From assembly GCF_003001905.1 (NCBI RefSeq), contig NZ_PVNE01000003.1, positions 1-64,000 of the forward strand: a stretch of DNA of 64,000 nt. Direction: 5' to 3'. The notes beneath the pieces are model-generated. The model was not told the origin of the DNA, ran no database searches, and saw only the letters and a list, made by a program, of their open reading frames with translations. The translations under genes were made by a program, and so were the position numbers. This document shows positions 1-8,342 of this stretch, piece by piece. Each line of letters begins with the position of its first letter. The stretch's first letter is position 1. The DNA is from Planifilum fimeticola (GTDB lineage: Bacteria; Bacillota; Bacilli; Thermoactinomycetales; DSM-44946).

Positions 1-31
1 TGGGTTCGTCCTGAACATATAAAAACCTTCC

Positions 32-124
32 TTCGGAATTGTTTTATTCCGAATTCAACAAAAAAGGCTGTTGACCCTTCTTTGTCAACAGCCTCAAATC
101 GACCGCCTAAAGCGGTCGATTTTT
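32..124. terminator. Cluster of three hairpins, probable convergent terminators
   Basis: Three stem-loops lie in tandem. The first has 8-bp arms at 32-39 and 46-53. The second has perfect 10-bp arms at 66-75 and 84-93 and is followed on the minus strand by six T, so it should stop leftward transcription. The third has 10-bp arms at 97-106 and 112-121 and runs into T residues on the plus strand, so it should stop rightward transcription. The pairing suggests that a plus-strand gene ends just left of the window and converges on the polysaccharide operon. Confidence 0.7.
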
Positions 125-208
125 GATTTCCTTCAATACCCGTTTCCTCCATCCCCTCTTCGGACGGAGCATAAAAAGAGGCGGAAAATATTCCGTACTC
201 ATAACGAA

Positions 209-228
209 AGCCGGCCGATCGGCCGGCT
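209..228 (-). terminator. Terminator hairpin after the polysaccharide sugar transferase gene
   Basis: A perfect 20-bp GC-rich palindrome is followed on the minus strand by TTTCGTT. It sits 36 bases beyond the stop codon of the sugar transferase and is the natural end of the leftward polysaccharide transcript. Confidence 0.6.
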
Positions 229-264
229 GTTGCTTTCGTATACCGCTTCAAAGGGAATTGACCG

Positions 265-912
265 TCAGCGGGCCCCGCTTCCCGAAAGAACCACCCACAC
301 CGTGCGCAGGAGAATCTTCATATCCAGCGCCAGGGACTGATTTCGAATGTAGTACATATCCATTTCAAATTTCTCCCGCGGGGTCGCTTCATAGCCCCCG
401 TTCACCTGAGCCCAGCCCGTCAACCCGGGTTTTACCGTCAGCCGATTTTTGAAACCGGGGATCTCCCGAGCAAATTGCTCCGTGAAACACGGGCGTTCCG
501 GACGGGGACCGATCAGGCTCATGTCTCCACGAAGGATGTTGATCAACTGAGGAAGCTCGTCAATCCGGGTCTTCCGGATGAACCGGCCGACTCGGGTAAC
601 CCGGGGGTCATTTTTTTCAGCCCATTGCGGGCCGTTTTTCTCGGCATCCGTGCGCATCGAGCGGAGTTTCAGCACATAGAAGGTTTTTCCGTGAAGCCCC
701 AGCCGCTCCTGGCGATAGAAGATGGGCCCCTTCGACTCCAGTTTGATGGCGATCGCGGTCAGGAGAAGCACCGGAAAGGTGACGATCAAAAAGACAATGG
801 AAAAGACGATTTCAAAAACCCGCTTGATCGTGGGGTACAAGGGAGATACGCTTTCCGGCATCCTTTCGGCAAATGCGTACGCATCGTAATCGCAGACCAT
901 TCGTGAACGCAT
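265..912 (-). CDS. Undecaprenyl-phosphate sugar-1-phosphate transferase (initiating polysaccharide glycosyltransferase)
   Basis: The product (215 aa from the chosen start) belongs to the bacterial sugar transferase family (PF02397). These enzymes move a sugar-1-phosphate from a UDP-sugar to undecaprenyl phosphate, the first membrane step of capsule or exopolysaccharide synthesis. One hydrophobic segment near the N-terminus is followed by the cytosolic catalytic domain with the family motifs RQERLG, KLRSMR, DELPQL, IGPRPE and PGLTGWAQV. An upstream ATG at 951 is in frame, but the ATG at 912 has a good AGGAG-type ribosome site 9 bases ahead, so I chose it. It is the last gene of the polysaccharide locus yet has its own strong promoter (1017-1045). 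The donor sugar cannot be told from sequence. Confidence 0.88.
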   Translation of the reverse strand: MRSRMVCDYDAYAFAERMPESVSPLYPTIKRVFEIVFSIVFLIVTFPVLLLTAIAIKLESKGPIFYRQERLGLHGKTFYVLKLRSMRTDAEKNGPQWAEKNDPRVTRVGRFIRKTRIDELPQLINILRGDMSLIGPRPERPCFTEQFAREIPGFKNRLTVKPGLTGWAQVNGGYEATPREKFEMDMYYIRNQSLALDMKILLRTVWVVLSGSGAR

Positions 913-980
913 CCGCAACCACTCCTGCTTCCAAATGGTGAAGGCTCCCATCCGCCCCGGGTCATGATGACTTCCGGAAA

Positions 981-1000
981 ATGTTACACGAAGATTACAA
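981..1000 (-). promoter_or_regulatory. Repeated 20-bp element downstream of the promoter (copy 1)
   Basis: This 20-bp stretch matches 11973-11992 at 18 of 20 positions and differs only at two adjacent central bases. It starts 17 bases downstream of the -10 box of the sugar transferase promoter, inside the predicted untranslated leader. Its ends form a rough dyad (TGTAA, 8 bases, TAACA). A regulator-binding site or a leader element is inferred. Confidence 0.45.
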
Positions 1001-1016
1001 GGCGTTTACTGTATCA

Positions 1017-1045
1017 AGTATACTTCAGTTGCTCACCGTTGACAA
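1017..1045 (-). promoter_or_regulatory. Sigma-A-type promoter of the sugar transferase gene
   Basis: On the minus strand TTGTCA (1040-1045) and TATACT (1017-1022) are separated by exactly 17 bases. This leaves a leader of about 100 bases before the chosen start codon, which contains the repeated element at 981-1000. Confidence 0.7.
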
Positions 1046-1201
1046 TAGTCTTCGAGCATCCTTTCACAAAGGAGCCACGGCTTCGTCTCCATCCGGCAGG
1101 GGCAGATCAGCCTTTCGGCCCATTGTCCCGCCTCTGGATGTCTCTCTATAGATATAGACGTGTTTTGTTGCGAATATGTTTCATCTTCTTTACAGCCCGG
1201 T

Positions 1202-2131
1202 TCAGGAAAGGCGCTGGGCGGCTTCAAGGTAATATTCGTAAGTCATCCGGAGTCCCGTCTTAAGATCGATCCGGGGAGTCCAATCCAGCCATTTTCCCGC
1301 CAGTCGGTTGTCAAAGTGGCTGTGCTTGATGTCCCCCGGCCGCTCGGGACCGTATTCCACCCGAATCTCCTTCTCCGTCACCTCCATCAAAATCCGGACG
1401 AGCTCCTCGAGGGAGGTGGGAACCCCCGTACCCAGGTTGAAAATCATGCCGCTTCCGCGATGCAGGGCGCGGATGTTGGCGTCGGCGATATCCCCCACAT
1501 AGACAAAATCGCGGGTTTGTTTTCCGTCGCCGAAGATCGTCAGGGCCTCTTCTCGGAGCACCCGGTCGAGGAAGATGGCGATCACGCCGCCCTCCCCCCT
1601 CGGGTCCTGACGGATCCCGTAGACGTTGGCGTAGCGGAGAATCGTGTAATCCAGCCCGTACAATTGCTTGTACACTTTCAGATAACTTTCCGGCGTGTAC
1701 TTGGAGATTCCGTAATTGGAAAGGGGATCCACCGGGTGTTCCTCATCGATGGGCAAAAAGGCCGGTTCCCCGTAGACCGCCGCCGATGAGGCGTATACGA
1801 TCTTTCGCACCCCCGAGCGGCGGCACGCTTCAAGCAACCGCAAAGTTCCCAGGATGTTCGTCTCCGCGTCGAACAGGGGATCCTTCACCGAAGTCGGCAC
1901 GTCGATCTGCGCCGCCTGGTGAATCACTGCCTCCGGCCGCTCCGCCTCCAGAATTTCTCCGATCCGTCGATCCCGGAGGTCCGTTTGGTAAAAGGATGCC
2001 TCCGGGTGGATGAAGGCCTTCTTTCCCGTGCTGAGATTGTCCAGAATGATCACTTCATGCCCGAGGTCGATCAAGCGGTCCACAATGTGAGAGCCGATAA
2101 AACCGGCGCCGCCCGTTACCATTACCTTCAT
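1202..2131 (-). CDS. NAD-dependent sugar epimerase/dehydratase, GalE-like extended SDR
   Basis: An extended short-chain dehydrogenase/reductase of 309 aa that probably epimerises or otherwise modifies a UDP-sugar for the polysaccharide. The N-terminus carries the Rossmann motif GGAGFIG. The catalytic region shows SSAAVYG followed by YGISK, the Tyr-x3-Lys pair. The C-terminal substrate region resembles UDP-glucose 4-epimerases. The open frame begins at 2149, but the ATG at 2131 has a GGGGAGG ribosome site 7-8 bases ahead and starts directly on the beta-strand before the Rossmann loop, so it is preferred. It lies between the fused glycosyltransferase gene and the initiating transferase. UDP-glucose or UDP-GlcNAc 4-epimerase is most likely, but substrate is unproven. 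Confidence 0.82.
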   Translation of the reverse strand: MKVMVTGGAGFIGSHIVDRLIDLGHEVIILDNLSTGKKAFIHPEASFYQTDLRDRRIGEILEAERPEAVIHQAAQIDVPTSVKDPLFDAETNILGTLRLLEACRRSGVRKIVYASSAAVYGEPAFLPIDEEHPVDPLSNYGISKYTPESYLKVYKQLYGLDYTILRYANVYGIRQDPRGEGGVIAIFLDRVLREEALTIFGDGKQTRDFVYVGDIADANIRALHRGSGMIFNLGTGVPTSLEELVRILMEVTEKEIRVEYGPERPGDIKHSHFDNRLAGKWLDWTPRIDLKTGLRMTYEYYLEAAQRLS

Positions 2132-2250
2132 CGTACATCCTCCCCGCATCCATCCGATGCCATGGTTGAGATCGTGAAAAAACAGTGCAATCTGAACACG
2201 GACCCGGAAAAAACCGCCCCCAGGTCAAGAAACGGCCTTCTCCACCGCCT

Positions 2251-4644
2251 TTAACGACGTTCCGGGATCGATGAATCGACAAAGCGCTCCTGATCCCACA
2301 ACTGCTTCAGCAGAAGAAAATACCGGTGCGCCAGCGTCCTTCGGTTTCCTTCCCGTTGGACGTAATCCATCCCCCTTTGGGCGATCCGCTCCCGCTCTTC
2401 CGGCGGGAAGCTTCGGATTCGGGCGATCGCTTTTGCCAATCCTTCCGGGTCTTCCGCCCCGGCAAACAACCCGACACCGTTTCCCTCGATGATTTCCCTA
2501 AGTTCCCCGTCCACGGTCGTCACGATCGGAAGCCCCACGAACATGTAATCGTAAAGCTTGTTGGACCGGGCGCCGCGGAAGATCTCGTTGTCCGCGAGAC
2601 TGATGATGCTGCAGTCGGCGGCGTGGATGTAATCGTACACTTCCTGCTTGGGAACCGGATCCAGCAGACGGACATTGCTAAGTCCCATCTCTTCCTTCAA
2701 CCGGATCAGCTTATCCTTCTCCGGCCCGTCCCCGATCAGAACGATGGAGATCCCGGGCTCCAGATGCGCCCCCGCCTTTACGACGACATCCAAGGCGTTG
2801 GCAGGCCCGTGGGCGCCGGTGTAGATGGCCACGAACCGATCCGGCGGCATTCCCCACCGCCGGCGGATTTCCTCCCGCCGCGAGGGGTCGGGCTTCCAGG
2901 AACCGACCACCACTCCGTTGGGAATCAGGGTGATGCGGTCGGGATCGATTCCCTTGGCGATGATAAACTTCCGCTGGTATTCGGTCAACACCACGATCCG
3001 GTCGGAGTGGTTGTACAAAAAGGATTCCAGCCAGCGGAGCAGCCGGATCACCACCGGATTGTTGAGCCTTCCCATATGCAAGAGGGAATCCGGCCAGAGA
3101 TCTCGGACCTCCAGCACGAAGGAGCATCCCTTCAGCCGGGCGAGCAGCCAGCCGGCCAATCCCGTCAGCAGATGGGGGGAAGAGGCCACCAGCACATCGG
3201 GCCTTTTCCGGAACAATCCGGCGAAGAAGAACAACACGGAAAAGCTGACCATGTTGATGATGCGCCGGAGATCGTTGCGCCGGTGGGGAAACGACCACAG
3301 CCACTCCAGCTGAAGGCCCGGAATCCTTTGCACCTGCCGCCTTTCGCTTTCCGTGATAAAGGATCGCCGCGGGTGAAGGAACCGGGACATCCACAGGGTC
3401 ACTTCCGCATGTTCCTTCTCCACCCACTCCCTGGCCAGTTCGAAGTGGCGGGTGATCCCTTCGATGTTGGGCGGCACGGCATAATGGTTGGCAAGCCAAA
3501 TCCTGAAGGGTTTTCTTTCCATGGATTTCCCCCGTTCCGCGGTCAATTCCCGGTAAAGATCCAGCAGCTTGGCTTCCTCCGCCCCCCAGTTGTATTTTTC
3601 CAAATGGGCCCGCCGTCCGTTCTCCCCCATGCGGCGGCGCAGCCGGTCATCCCTGAGCAAAGCCGCGACCTTCTCCGCCATTTCCGCCGGATCGAGGGGG
3701 TTGACGGTCAGGCCGCATTCATTCTCCTCCAAGATCTCCCGCCACAAGGGAAAATCGGTGGCAACCACCGGAATTCCCGCCGCCATGTATTCAAACATCT
3801 TGATCGGAAGCGATTCGCGGTAATTTTCCACGGGGTGAAGGCAGACCAGCCCCACTTTGCCCTTGGACAGCCATCCGGGAACCTCCCGAAAGGGGATGGT
3901 GCCGTGAAGATGAACTCCCTTCTCCTTGAGCCGTTCGGGATCCCGATCCTCCTCATCGATATGTTGGAGCGGTCCGATGAGGTGGAGCTCGGCTTTCAGC
4001 TCGGGGGGAAGATGATCCATCATGGCGATCATCTCCCGATATCCACGCAAATAGGAGATTCCCCCCACATACAGGAGCCGGTTGCCTTCCTCCCGATCCT
4101 CCCCGTCCATCTCAGGCATCGGAAGCGGGTAATTCTTGATCACCGCCACTTTCCGCGCCCCGGCAAACTGCTCTCCGATCGCCTCCGTCGCGGCGATGAC
4201 GGCGGAGAGCCGACGGGCAATTCCCTTTTCAATCCGGTGAACCAATCGGGAGACGATCCCGCGCAGACGGGGGGGAATCCACGGTTTGGTGTGGATCTGT
4301 TTCGGCAAATCCTCGTGGGAGTCGTACACCACGGGCCGACGGGTCACCCACTTGAGCAGCAGCCCCCAGGGGAGCAATTCCGGATCGTGAAAATGGTACA
4401 CGTCCGCCTTTGACTGAAGCGCCCTCCGAAACAACAGCCAGCCGGCCAAAAGCCGCCGCAAACGGCTCCGGTGCGAAGGAAGGCCGACAATGCGAATTCC
4501 GTTTTCCACCCGCTCGTCAAAATCGGCGACGGCATGGAGTTCCACCCGATAGCCCGCCCGGGCCAGCGAGGCGGCCTGTTTGTGATAGATCCGTGAATCA
4601 TCGTGCCGATGAACGGAGCTGAAAATCATCACTTTGCGGACCAT
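2251..4644 (-). CDS. Two-domain GT4 glycosyltransferase fusion
   Basis: A 797-aa protein made of two complete GT4-type (GT-B fold) glycosyltransferases in one frame. Residues 1 to about 374 form one enzyme, with an N-terminal acceptor half and a donor-binding half carrying FEYMAAGIPVVA. Residues 375-797 form a second enzyme of the WbuB/WcaI kind, with an LEVRDLWPDS stretch, the IPNGV motif, and a C-terminal KLYDYMFVGLPIV region. Family members usually have 350-420 residues and one unit. The ATG of residue 375 (base 3522) has a GGGGG ribosome-like site 6 bases upstream, so a separate second protein may also be made. The protein should add two successive sugars to the lipid-linked repeat unit in the cytoplasm. 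Confidence 0.85.
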   Translation of the reverse strand: MVRKVMIFSSVHRHDDSRIYHKQAASLARAGYRVELHAVADFDERVENGIRIVGLPSHRSRLRRLLAGWLLFRRALQSKADVYHFHDPELLPWGLLLKWVTRRPVVYDSHEDLPKQIHTKPWIPPRLRGIVSRLVHRIEKGIARRLSAVIAATEAIGEQFAGARKVAVIKNYPLPMPEMDGEDREEGNRLLYVGGISYLRGYREMIAMMDHLPPELKAELHLIGPLQHIDEEDRDPERLKEKGVHLHGTIPFREVPGWLSKGKVGLVCLHPVENYRESLPIKMFEYMAAGIPVVATDFPLWREILEENECGLTVNPLDPAEMAEKVAALLRDDRLRRRMGENGRRAHLEKYNWGAEEAKLLDLYRELTAERGKSMERKPFRIWLANHYAVPPNIEGITRHFELAREWVEKEHAEVTLWMSRFLHPRRSFITESERRQVQRIPGLQLEWLWSFPHRRNDLRRIINMVSFSVLFFFAGLFRKRPDVLVASSPHLLTGLAGWLLARLKGCSFVLEVRDLWPDSLLHMGRLNNPVVIRLLRWLESFLYNHSDRIVVLTEYQRKFIIAKGIDPDRITLIPNGVVVGSWKPDPSRREEIRRRWGMPPDRFVAIYTGAHGPANALDVVVKAGAHLEPGISIVLIGDGPEKDKLIRLKEEMGLSNVRLLDPVPKQEVYDYIHAADCSIISLADNEIFRGARSNKLYDYMFVGLPIVTTVDGELREIIEGNGVGLFAGAEDPEGLAKAIARIRSFPPEERERIAQRGMDYVQREGNRRTLAHRYFLLLKQLWDQERFVDSSIPERR

Positions 4645-4674
4645 CCTTCACTCCCCTTTCAGGGGCCCTTCCCT

Positions 4675-6096
4675 TCAATGATCGGGAAACATCGCAGGGC
4701 CGCCAACGGTTCCTTTCCGGCGCGCCTTCTGAAGTTCACCCACCACCACGACAGCCAGGGCGATCCCGTACACGATCCACATCGGGGTGAAGTGAATGGC
4801 CGTGCTGGGAACCATTCCTCCGAACAGGTAGCCGATTAAGGCCAACATGCTGGAATGGGCGCCCCAACGGACCAACGGGCTGACTTGGGGGGAGGTTTTC
4901 AGCCGCGCCAGCTTCCACAGGCGCCACAGGAGCACCGCATAAAAGATCACATACAGGGCAAAGACGATCACGCCGAAGTTGACCAAAACCTCGGCCCACC
5001 AGTTGTGGATGTTCACCTTGTTGTCCAGCAGCTCCCGGTAAGCCTCCATGTGGGCTTCCACATTGCCGGCTCCAACCCCCATGAAGTGGCTCTCTCTCAA
5101 AAAGCGCAGGCCGTACATCAGCAAATACCAGCGGATAATGATGCTCATACCCTGGGTGCCGGCTCCCGCCTCCAGCTGCCCGTTCCATTCATCCACATTC
5201 CAGGTGGTACCCTGAATGTCCAGAAAGATGCCGAAGGAGGTGGCCAGTTTGTAGCGAGTGGCTCCATTGAAAAGGAGCATGTACATGAATCCCACGATCA
5301 CCGCGATGGAAATCACCACCCCGGCGCCCTTCAGCCAATTGCGCCAGTTTACAAGCTTCTCCCGGGGCACGGTGAAAGGAAGCGTCATGAACCAGACGAT
5401 GATCATCAGGGGCAACGCGAAAAAGGTGTTGCCCCTGGATCCCGTAACCAGCAGGCAGTACAGAGCGAAGACGATCGTCAGGTAGACCAGCCCCTTCAGC
5501 CGCAGACTTCCCCGCAGGCCGTACAGGGCAATCCCCAGGAAAGGAAGGAGCAGGGTGATGGCGGTCGCCAGATCGTTCTGGTTGGTGAAAACGGAGGTGA
5601 TCGATGCCACGTTCTGTCCCCAATACCTGGAGGAGGGCAGGTGGATATGGGTGACCGATTCAAAGACCCCGTAGACGACGATGACGAAGAAGGTCCAAAA
5701 CACCGCCCTGGAGATCCTCCACAGCGACTCTTCCGAACGGATGAAAAAGGGAAAGGTCAGACAGAGGGTGACCATCATGAACAGGAAGATCGTGTAGCGG
5801 ATGCCCATGCCGGGATCCATGGCCCAGGTCAGGGAAACGATGCTGTAGGCCAGCCAAAAGCCGAAGAAACCCAAATGGGACCGGATTCGGTTCATGTGCA
5901 CGATATCCAGACGGTGCCGAAAAGCCCACTGAAACAGAAGGAGTCCCAGGAGCACAAAAAAGGTCACGCGAAACAGAGTCAGTTTGAAGTTGGGCGTCAC
6001 CGGTATCCCAAAAGTGGGTCCCAGCAGGGCGAAGGCCACCATGACCACGAACAGGGTCTGAAGACGTTCTTTTTCGGAATAGGGAAACAGACGCAT
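4675..6096 (-). CDS. O-antigen ligase/polymerase family membrane protein (Wzy-like)
   Basis: A 473-aa, very hydrophobic protein with roughly ten or more predicted membrane helices and a large outside loop around residues 280-345, the usual layout of the Wzy/WaaL family (PF04932). In a Gram-positive polysaccharide locus such a protein most likely polymerises flipped repeat units on the outer face of the membrane. It begins with a GGGAGG ribosome site just before the ATG and lies 4 bases after the flippase gene, so the two are probably translated together. Sequence identity in this family is low; the call rests on topology, length and context next to a flippase and an initiating transferase. 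Confidence 0.78.
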   Translation of the reverse strand: MRLFPYSEKERLQTLFVVMVAFALLGPTFGIPVTPNFKLTLFRVTFFVLLGLLLFQWAFRHRLDIVHMNRIRSHLGFFGFWLAYSIVSLTWAMDPGMGIRYTIFLFMMVTLCLTFPFFIRSEESLWRISRAVFWTFFVIVVYGVFESVTHIHLPSSRYWGQNVASITSVFTNQNDLATAITLLLPFLGIALYGLRGSLRLKGLVYLTIVFALYCLLVTGSRGNTFFALPLMIIVWFMTLPFTVPREKLVNWRNWLKGAGVVISIAVIVGFMYMLLFNGATRYKLATSFGIFLDIQGTTWNVDEWNGQLEAGAGTQGMSIIIRWYLLMYGLRFLRESHFMGVGAGNVEAHMEAYRELLDNKVNIHNWWAEVLVNFGVIVFALYVIFYAVLLWRLWKLARLKTSPQVSPLVRWGAHSSMLALIGYLFGGMVPSTAIHFTPMWIVYGIALAVVVVGELQKARRKGTVGGPAMFPDH

Positions 6097-6100
6097 CGGT

Positions 6101-7564
6101 TCACCTCCCTTTCAGCAGCTCCGGCAACCGTTGCAGGGCCCCGAAGAAGGACTGGAGCCGGAAAATGCCGGTCGCAAAGACGGACGCAACCACAACAACC
6201 AGCCCGAGAAAGTAATAAATCCACTTATTGGACCAATCATCCACCTGGATCCAAGTTATTCCCGCCATCACGGCCAAATAGACCGCCAGGAACAGAAGAA
6301 TGGAACCCATGCGAAAGTCGACGGGATACGTGGCCCGGGAGCGACGGTGGATGAGGATCACGATAAATAGATATGCGAGCATCGCCATGGCCGACGCCCC
6401 CCAATTGCGGAAGAGGGGGATGGCCACAAAATTGCCCAGCACGTAAAAGATCGCCGCGAGGATGAAGATTTGGGAGATCACCTGCGTCTTCTTGTGGATC
6501 AGCAGGCCCACCCCGACGATCAGGTGAAAGGTGTTGAGCACCGTCGCCAGGGAGAGCATCCACACGTAAGGGTAAGCCTCAGCAAACTCCGGCTGGCCGG
6601 TGGCCAGTTCCATCAAGGGTTGGATGACAAAGCTGAGACCCATGATGGCCAGGGCGGCGACGACGATGAAGGCTCTCCCCACCAGACTGTAGATGCGCGG
6701 GGCATCCGCCCGCTCCTTGACCGACATCGCGAAGGGACGCCAAGCCAGCTGAAAGGCGGCGGTGATCAGAGCGATGACGCTGGCGAAGCGGAAGGCCGCC
6801 TCGAACAGCCCCGCCTCTTCGCGGGAGGCGAAATAGATGATCATCGGCCGGTTCAGCATGTTCATCATCCAAAAGGCGAGGAGCGTCGGCAAGAGCGGAG
6901 CTCCGTAGCGGAGCAGGTGCTTCAAATGATCCCAGCGCACCCTCCGGGTAAACTCTCTTCGAAACATCCAGACCAGAATCAGTGCAACGGCGGCTCCGGC
7001 CACCACTTGGCCGACAAAGATCGCGTTGACTCCCCAATCGGTGTATTTCAGAAAGAGCACGTTCAACAGCGCCGAGCCGATGACATAGCTCATGCTCATC
7101 GCGTTGAAGGTCCACACTTTCCGGCTGTAGCGTGCGTATGCCAGATTCATCTGGATGACGATGGACGCCACCGTCGCAAGCATAGCCAACGTCAGGAGAT
7201 ATTCATAGCCCGTCGGGCGGCCGTATAAGAGCTGTGCGAGGGGAGAGCCCAATCCCAGAGCGACGATGAGGAAGAGCGTGCAGATCCCCGCGGAGAACAG
7301 CGTCGCCGCCGTGAAATAGGCACGCCGTTCCTGCTTCTCCTTGGCATCGAAATAATAAAAGGCGAGGGCGGCATCCGTGCCCAAAATGGACAAGTAGGAG
7401 ACGATCATCGTGATCGTGTTGGTCAAACCCCAGTCGGCATATTGGCCTGGATTCAGATAGCTCGTGTAGACTGGAATCAGCAGAAAGGCCACCAGCTTGT
7501 TTCCCATCTGGGCGATGGCGAAGGCGGCAGAATCAGAAAACAGCTGTTTCAGTTTGGCCAGCAT
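6101..7564 (-). CDS. Polysaccharide flippase (Wzx/MATE-like, MOP superfamily)
   Basis: A 487-aa membrane protein with about 12-14 hydrophobic helices that resembles the polysaccharide biosynthesis branch of the MOP exporters. The N-terminal stretch (SAAFAIAQMGNKLVAF) and conserved small and charged residues in the first helices are typical. It should flip undecaprenyl-linked repeat units from the inner to the outer face of the membrane so that the neighbouring Wzy-like protein can polymerise them. The gene follows the acetyltransferase by 23 bases and precedes the polymerase by 4, consistent with one operon. Export of teichuronic-acid-like or capsule units is possible; the substrate cannot be read from the sequence. 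Confidence 0.82.
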   Translation of the reverse strand: MLAKLKQLFSDSAAFAIAQMGNKLVAFLLIPVYTSYLNPGQYADWGLTNTITMIVSYLSILGTDAALAFYYFDAKEKQERRAYFTAATLFSAGICTLFLIVALGLGSPLAQLLYGRPTGYEYLLTLAMLATVASIVIQMNLAYARYSRKVWTFNAMSMSYVIGSALLNVLFLKYTDWGVNAIFVGQVVAGAAVALILVWMFRREFTRRVRWDHLKHLLRYGAPLLPTLLAFWMMNMLNRPMIIYFASREEAGLFEAAFRFASVIALITAAFQLAWRPFAMSVKERADAPRIYSLVGRAFIVVAALAIMGLSFVIQPLMELATGQPEFAEAYPYVWMLSLATVLNTFHLIVGVGLLIHKKTQVISQIFILAAIFYVLGNFVAIPLFRNWGASAMAMLAYLFIVILIHRRSRATYPVDFRMGSILLFLAVYLAVMAGITWIQVDDWSNKWIYYFLGLVVVVASVFATGIFRLQSFFGALQRLPELLKGR

Positions 7565-7587
7565 ATCCGCACCCTGAACCTTTCTTT

Positions 7588-8331
7588 CTAATCTTGATGC
7601 TCCAGTTTCTCCCCATCCGGCACTTTGCGCAGAGGGCGGGCCGGAACGCCCACGTACACCATTCCCGGTTCCGTGTCCCGGTTGACCACCGCACCGGCGG
7701 CGATAAAGCTCTCTTCCGCCACCGTCACTCCCGGCAGGAGAACGGCTCCTCCTCCGACGCGGGCCCCCCGCTTCACCCTCGGTCCCGAGATGTGCTTGAA
7801 GCGTTCCTCGGTTCGGCCCATGAAGTTGTCATTGGTGGTGGTCACTCCCGGAGCGATGAACACATGCTCCTCCAGGACGGTGTAGGCGGTGATGTACGCA
7901 TTGGTCTGGATCTTGGTTCGATCGCCGATCATCACCTGGTTCTCCACGGCCACTCCCCGTCCGATGACGACATCGTCCCCGACGGTGCATTTTTCCCGAA
8001 TGGTGGCCGCATCGCCGATCATGACGTTTCGTCCGATCCGGCTTCCCCGATAGAGAACCGCAGCGGCCCCGACCGTCACCCCGTCCCCGAGCCGGAGGGG
8101 AGACAAATCGGGATCCACTTTCACGGTGCTGGTTTTGGCCGGCTTCGGCCAGCGACCCAGCACGGCCCCGGCGTAAATGGTGACTCCCGATCCGATCAAC
8201 GTTCCCGCATGGATCACCACGTGAGGGCCGACGATCACATCGGATCCCAGAACCACACCCTCTTCGATGACCGCGAAGGGGCCTACCTTCACGTTTTCAC
8301 CCATGCGAACGGAATCGTGTATCACGTTCAT
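7588..8331 (-). CDS. Hexapeptide-repeat N-acetyltransferase, WbpD-like
   Basis: A 247-aa left-handed beta-helix acyltransferase. Imperfect hexapeptide repeats ([LIV]-G-x4) run through most of the chain, ending in the typical cap with GAGAVV-like and VGVPAR motifs. Between a UDP-sugar dehydrogenase, an aminotransferase and a Gfo/Idh oxidoreductase it probably acetylates the 3-amino group of a UDP-2-acetamido-3-amino-uronic acid, as WbpD does in Pseudomonas. The open frame could begin at GTG 8346, overlapping the upstream stop, but the ATG at 8331 has a GTGAGG ribosome site 9 bases ahead and begins the first beta-helix turn. It is longer than WbpD (about 190 aa), so a related acetyltransferase remains possible. 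Confidence 0.78.
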   Translation of the reverse strand: MNVIHDSVRMGENVKVGPFAVIEEGVVLGSDVIVGPHVVIHAGTLIGSGVTIYAGAVLGRWPKPAKTSTVKVDPDLSPLRLGDGVTVGAAAVLYRGSRIGRNVMIGDAATIREKCTVGDDVVIGRGVAVENQVMIGDRTKIQTNAYITAYTVLEEHVFIAPGVTTTNDNFMGRTEERFKHISGPRVKRGARVGGGAVLLPGVTVAEESFIAAGAVVNRDTEPGMVYVGVPARPLRKVPDGEKLEHQD

Positions 8332-8342
8332 CAAAACCAACC

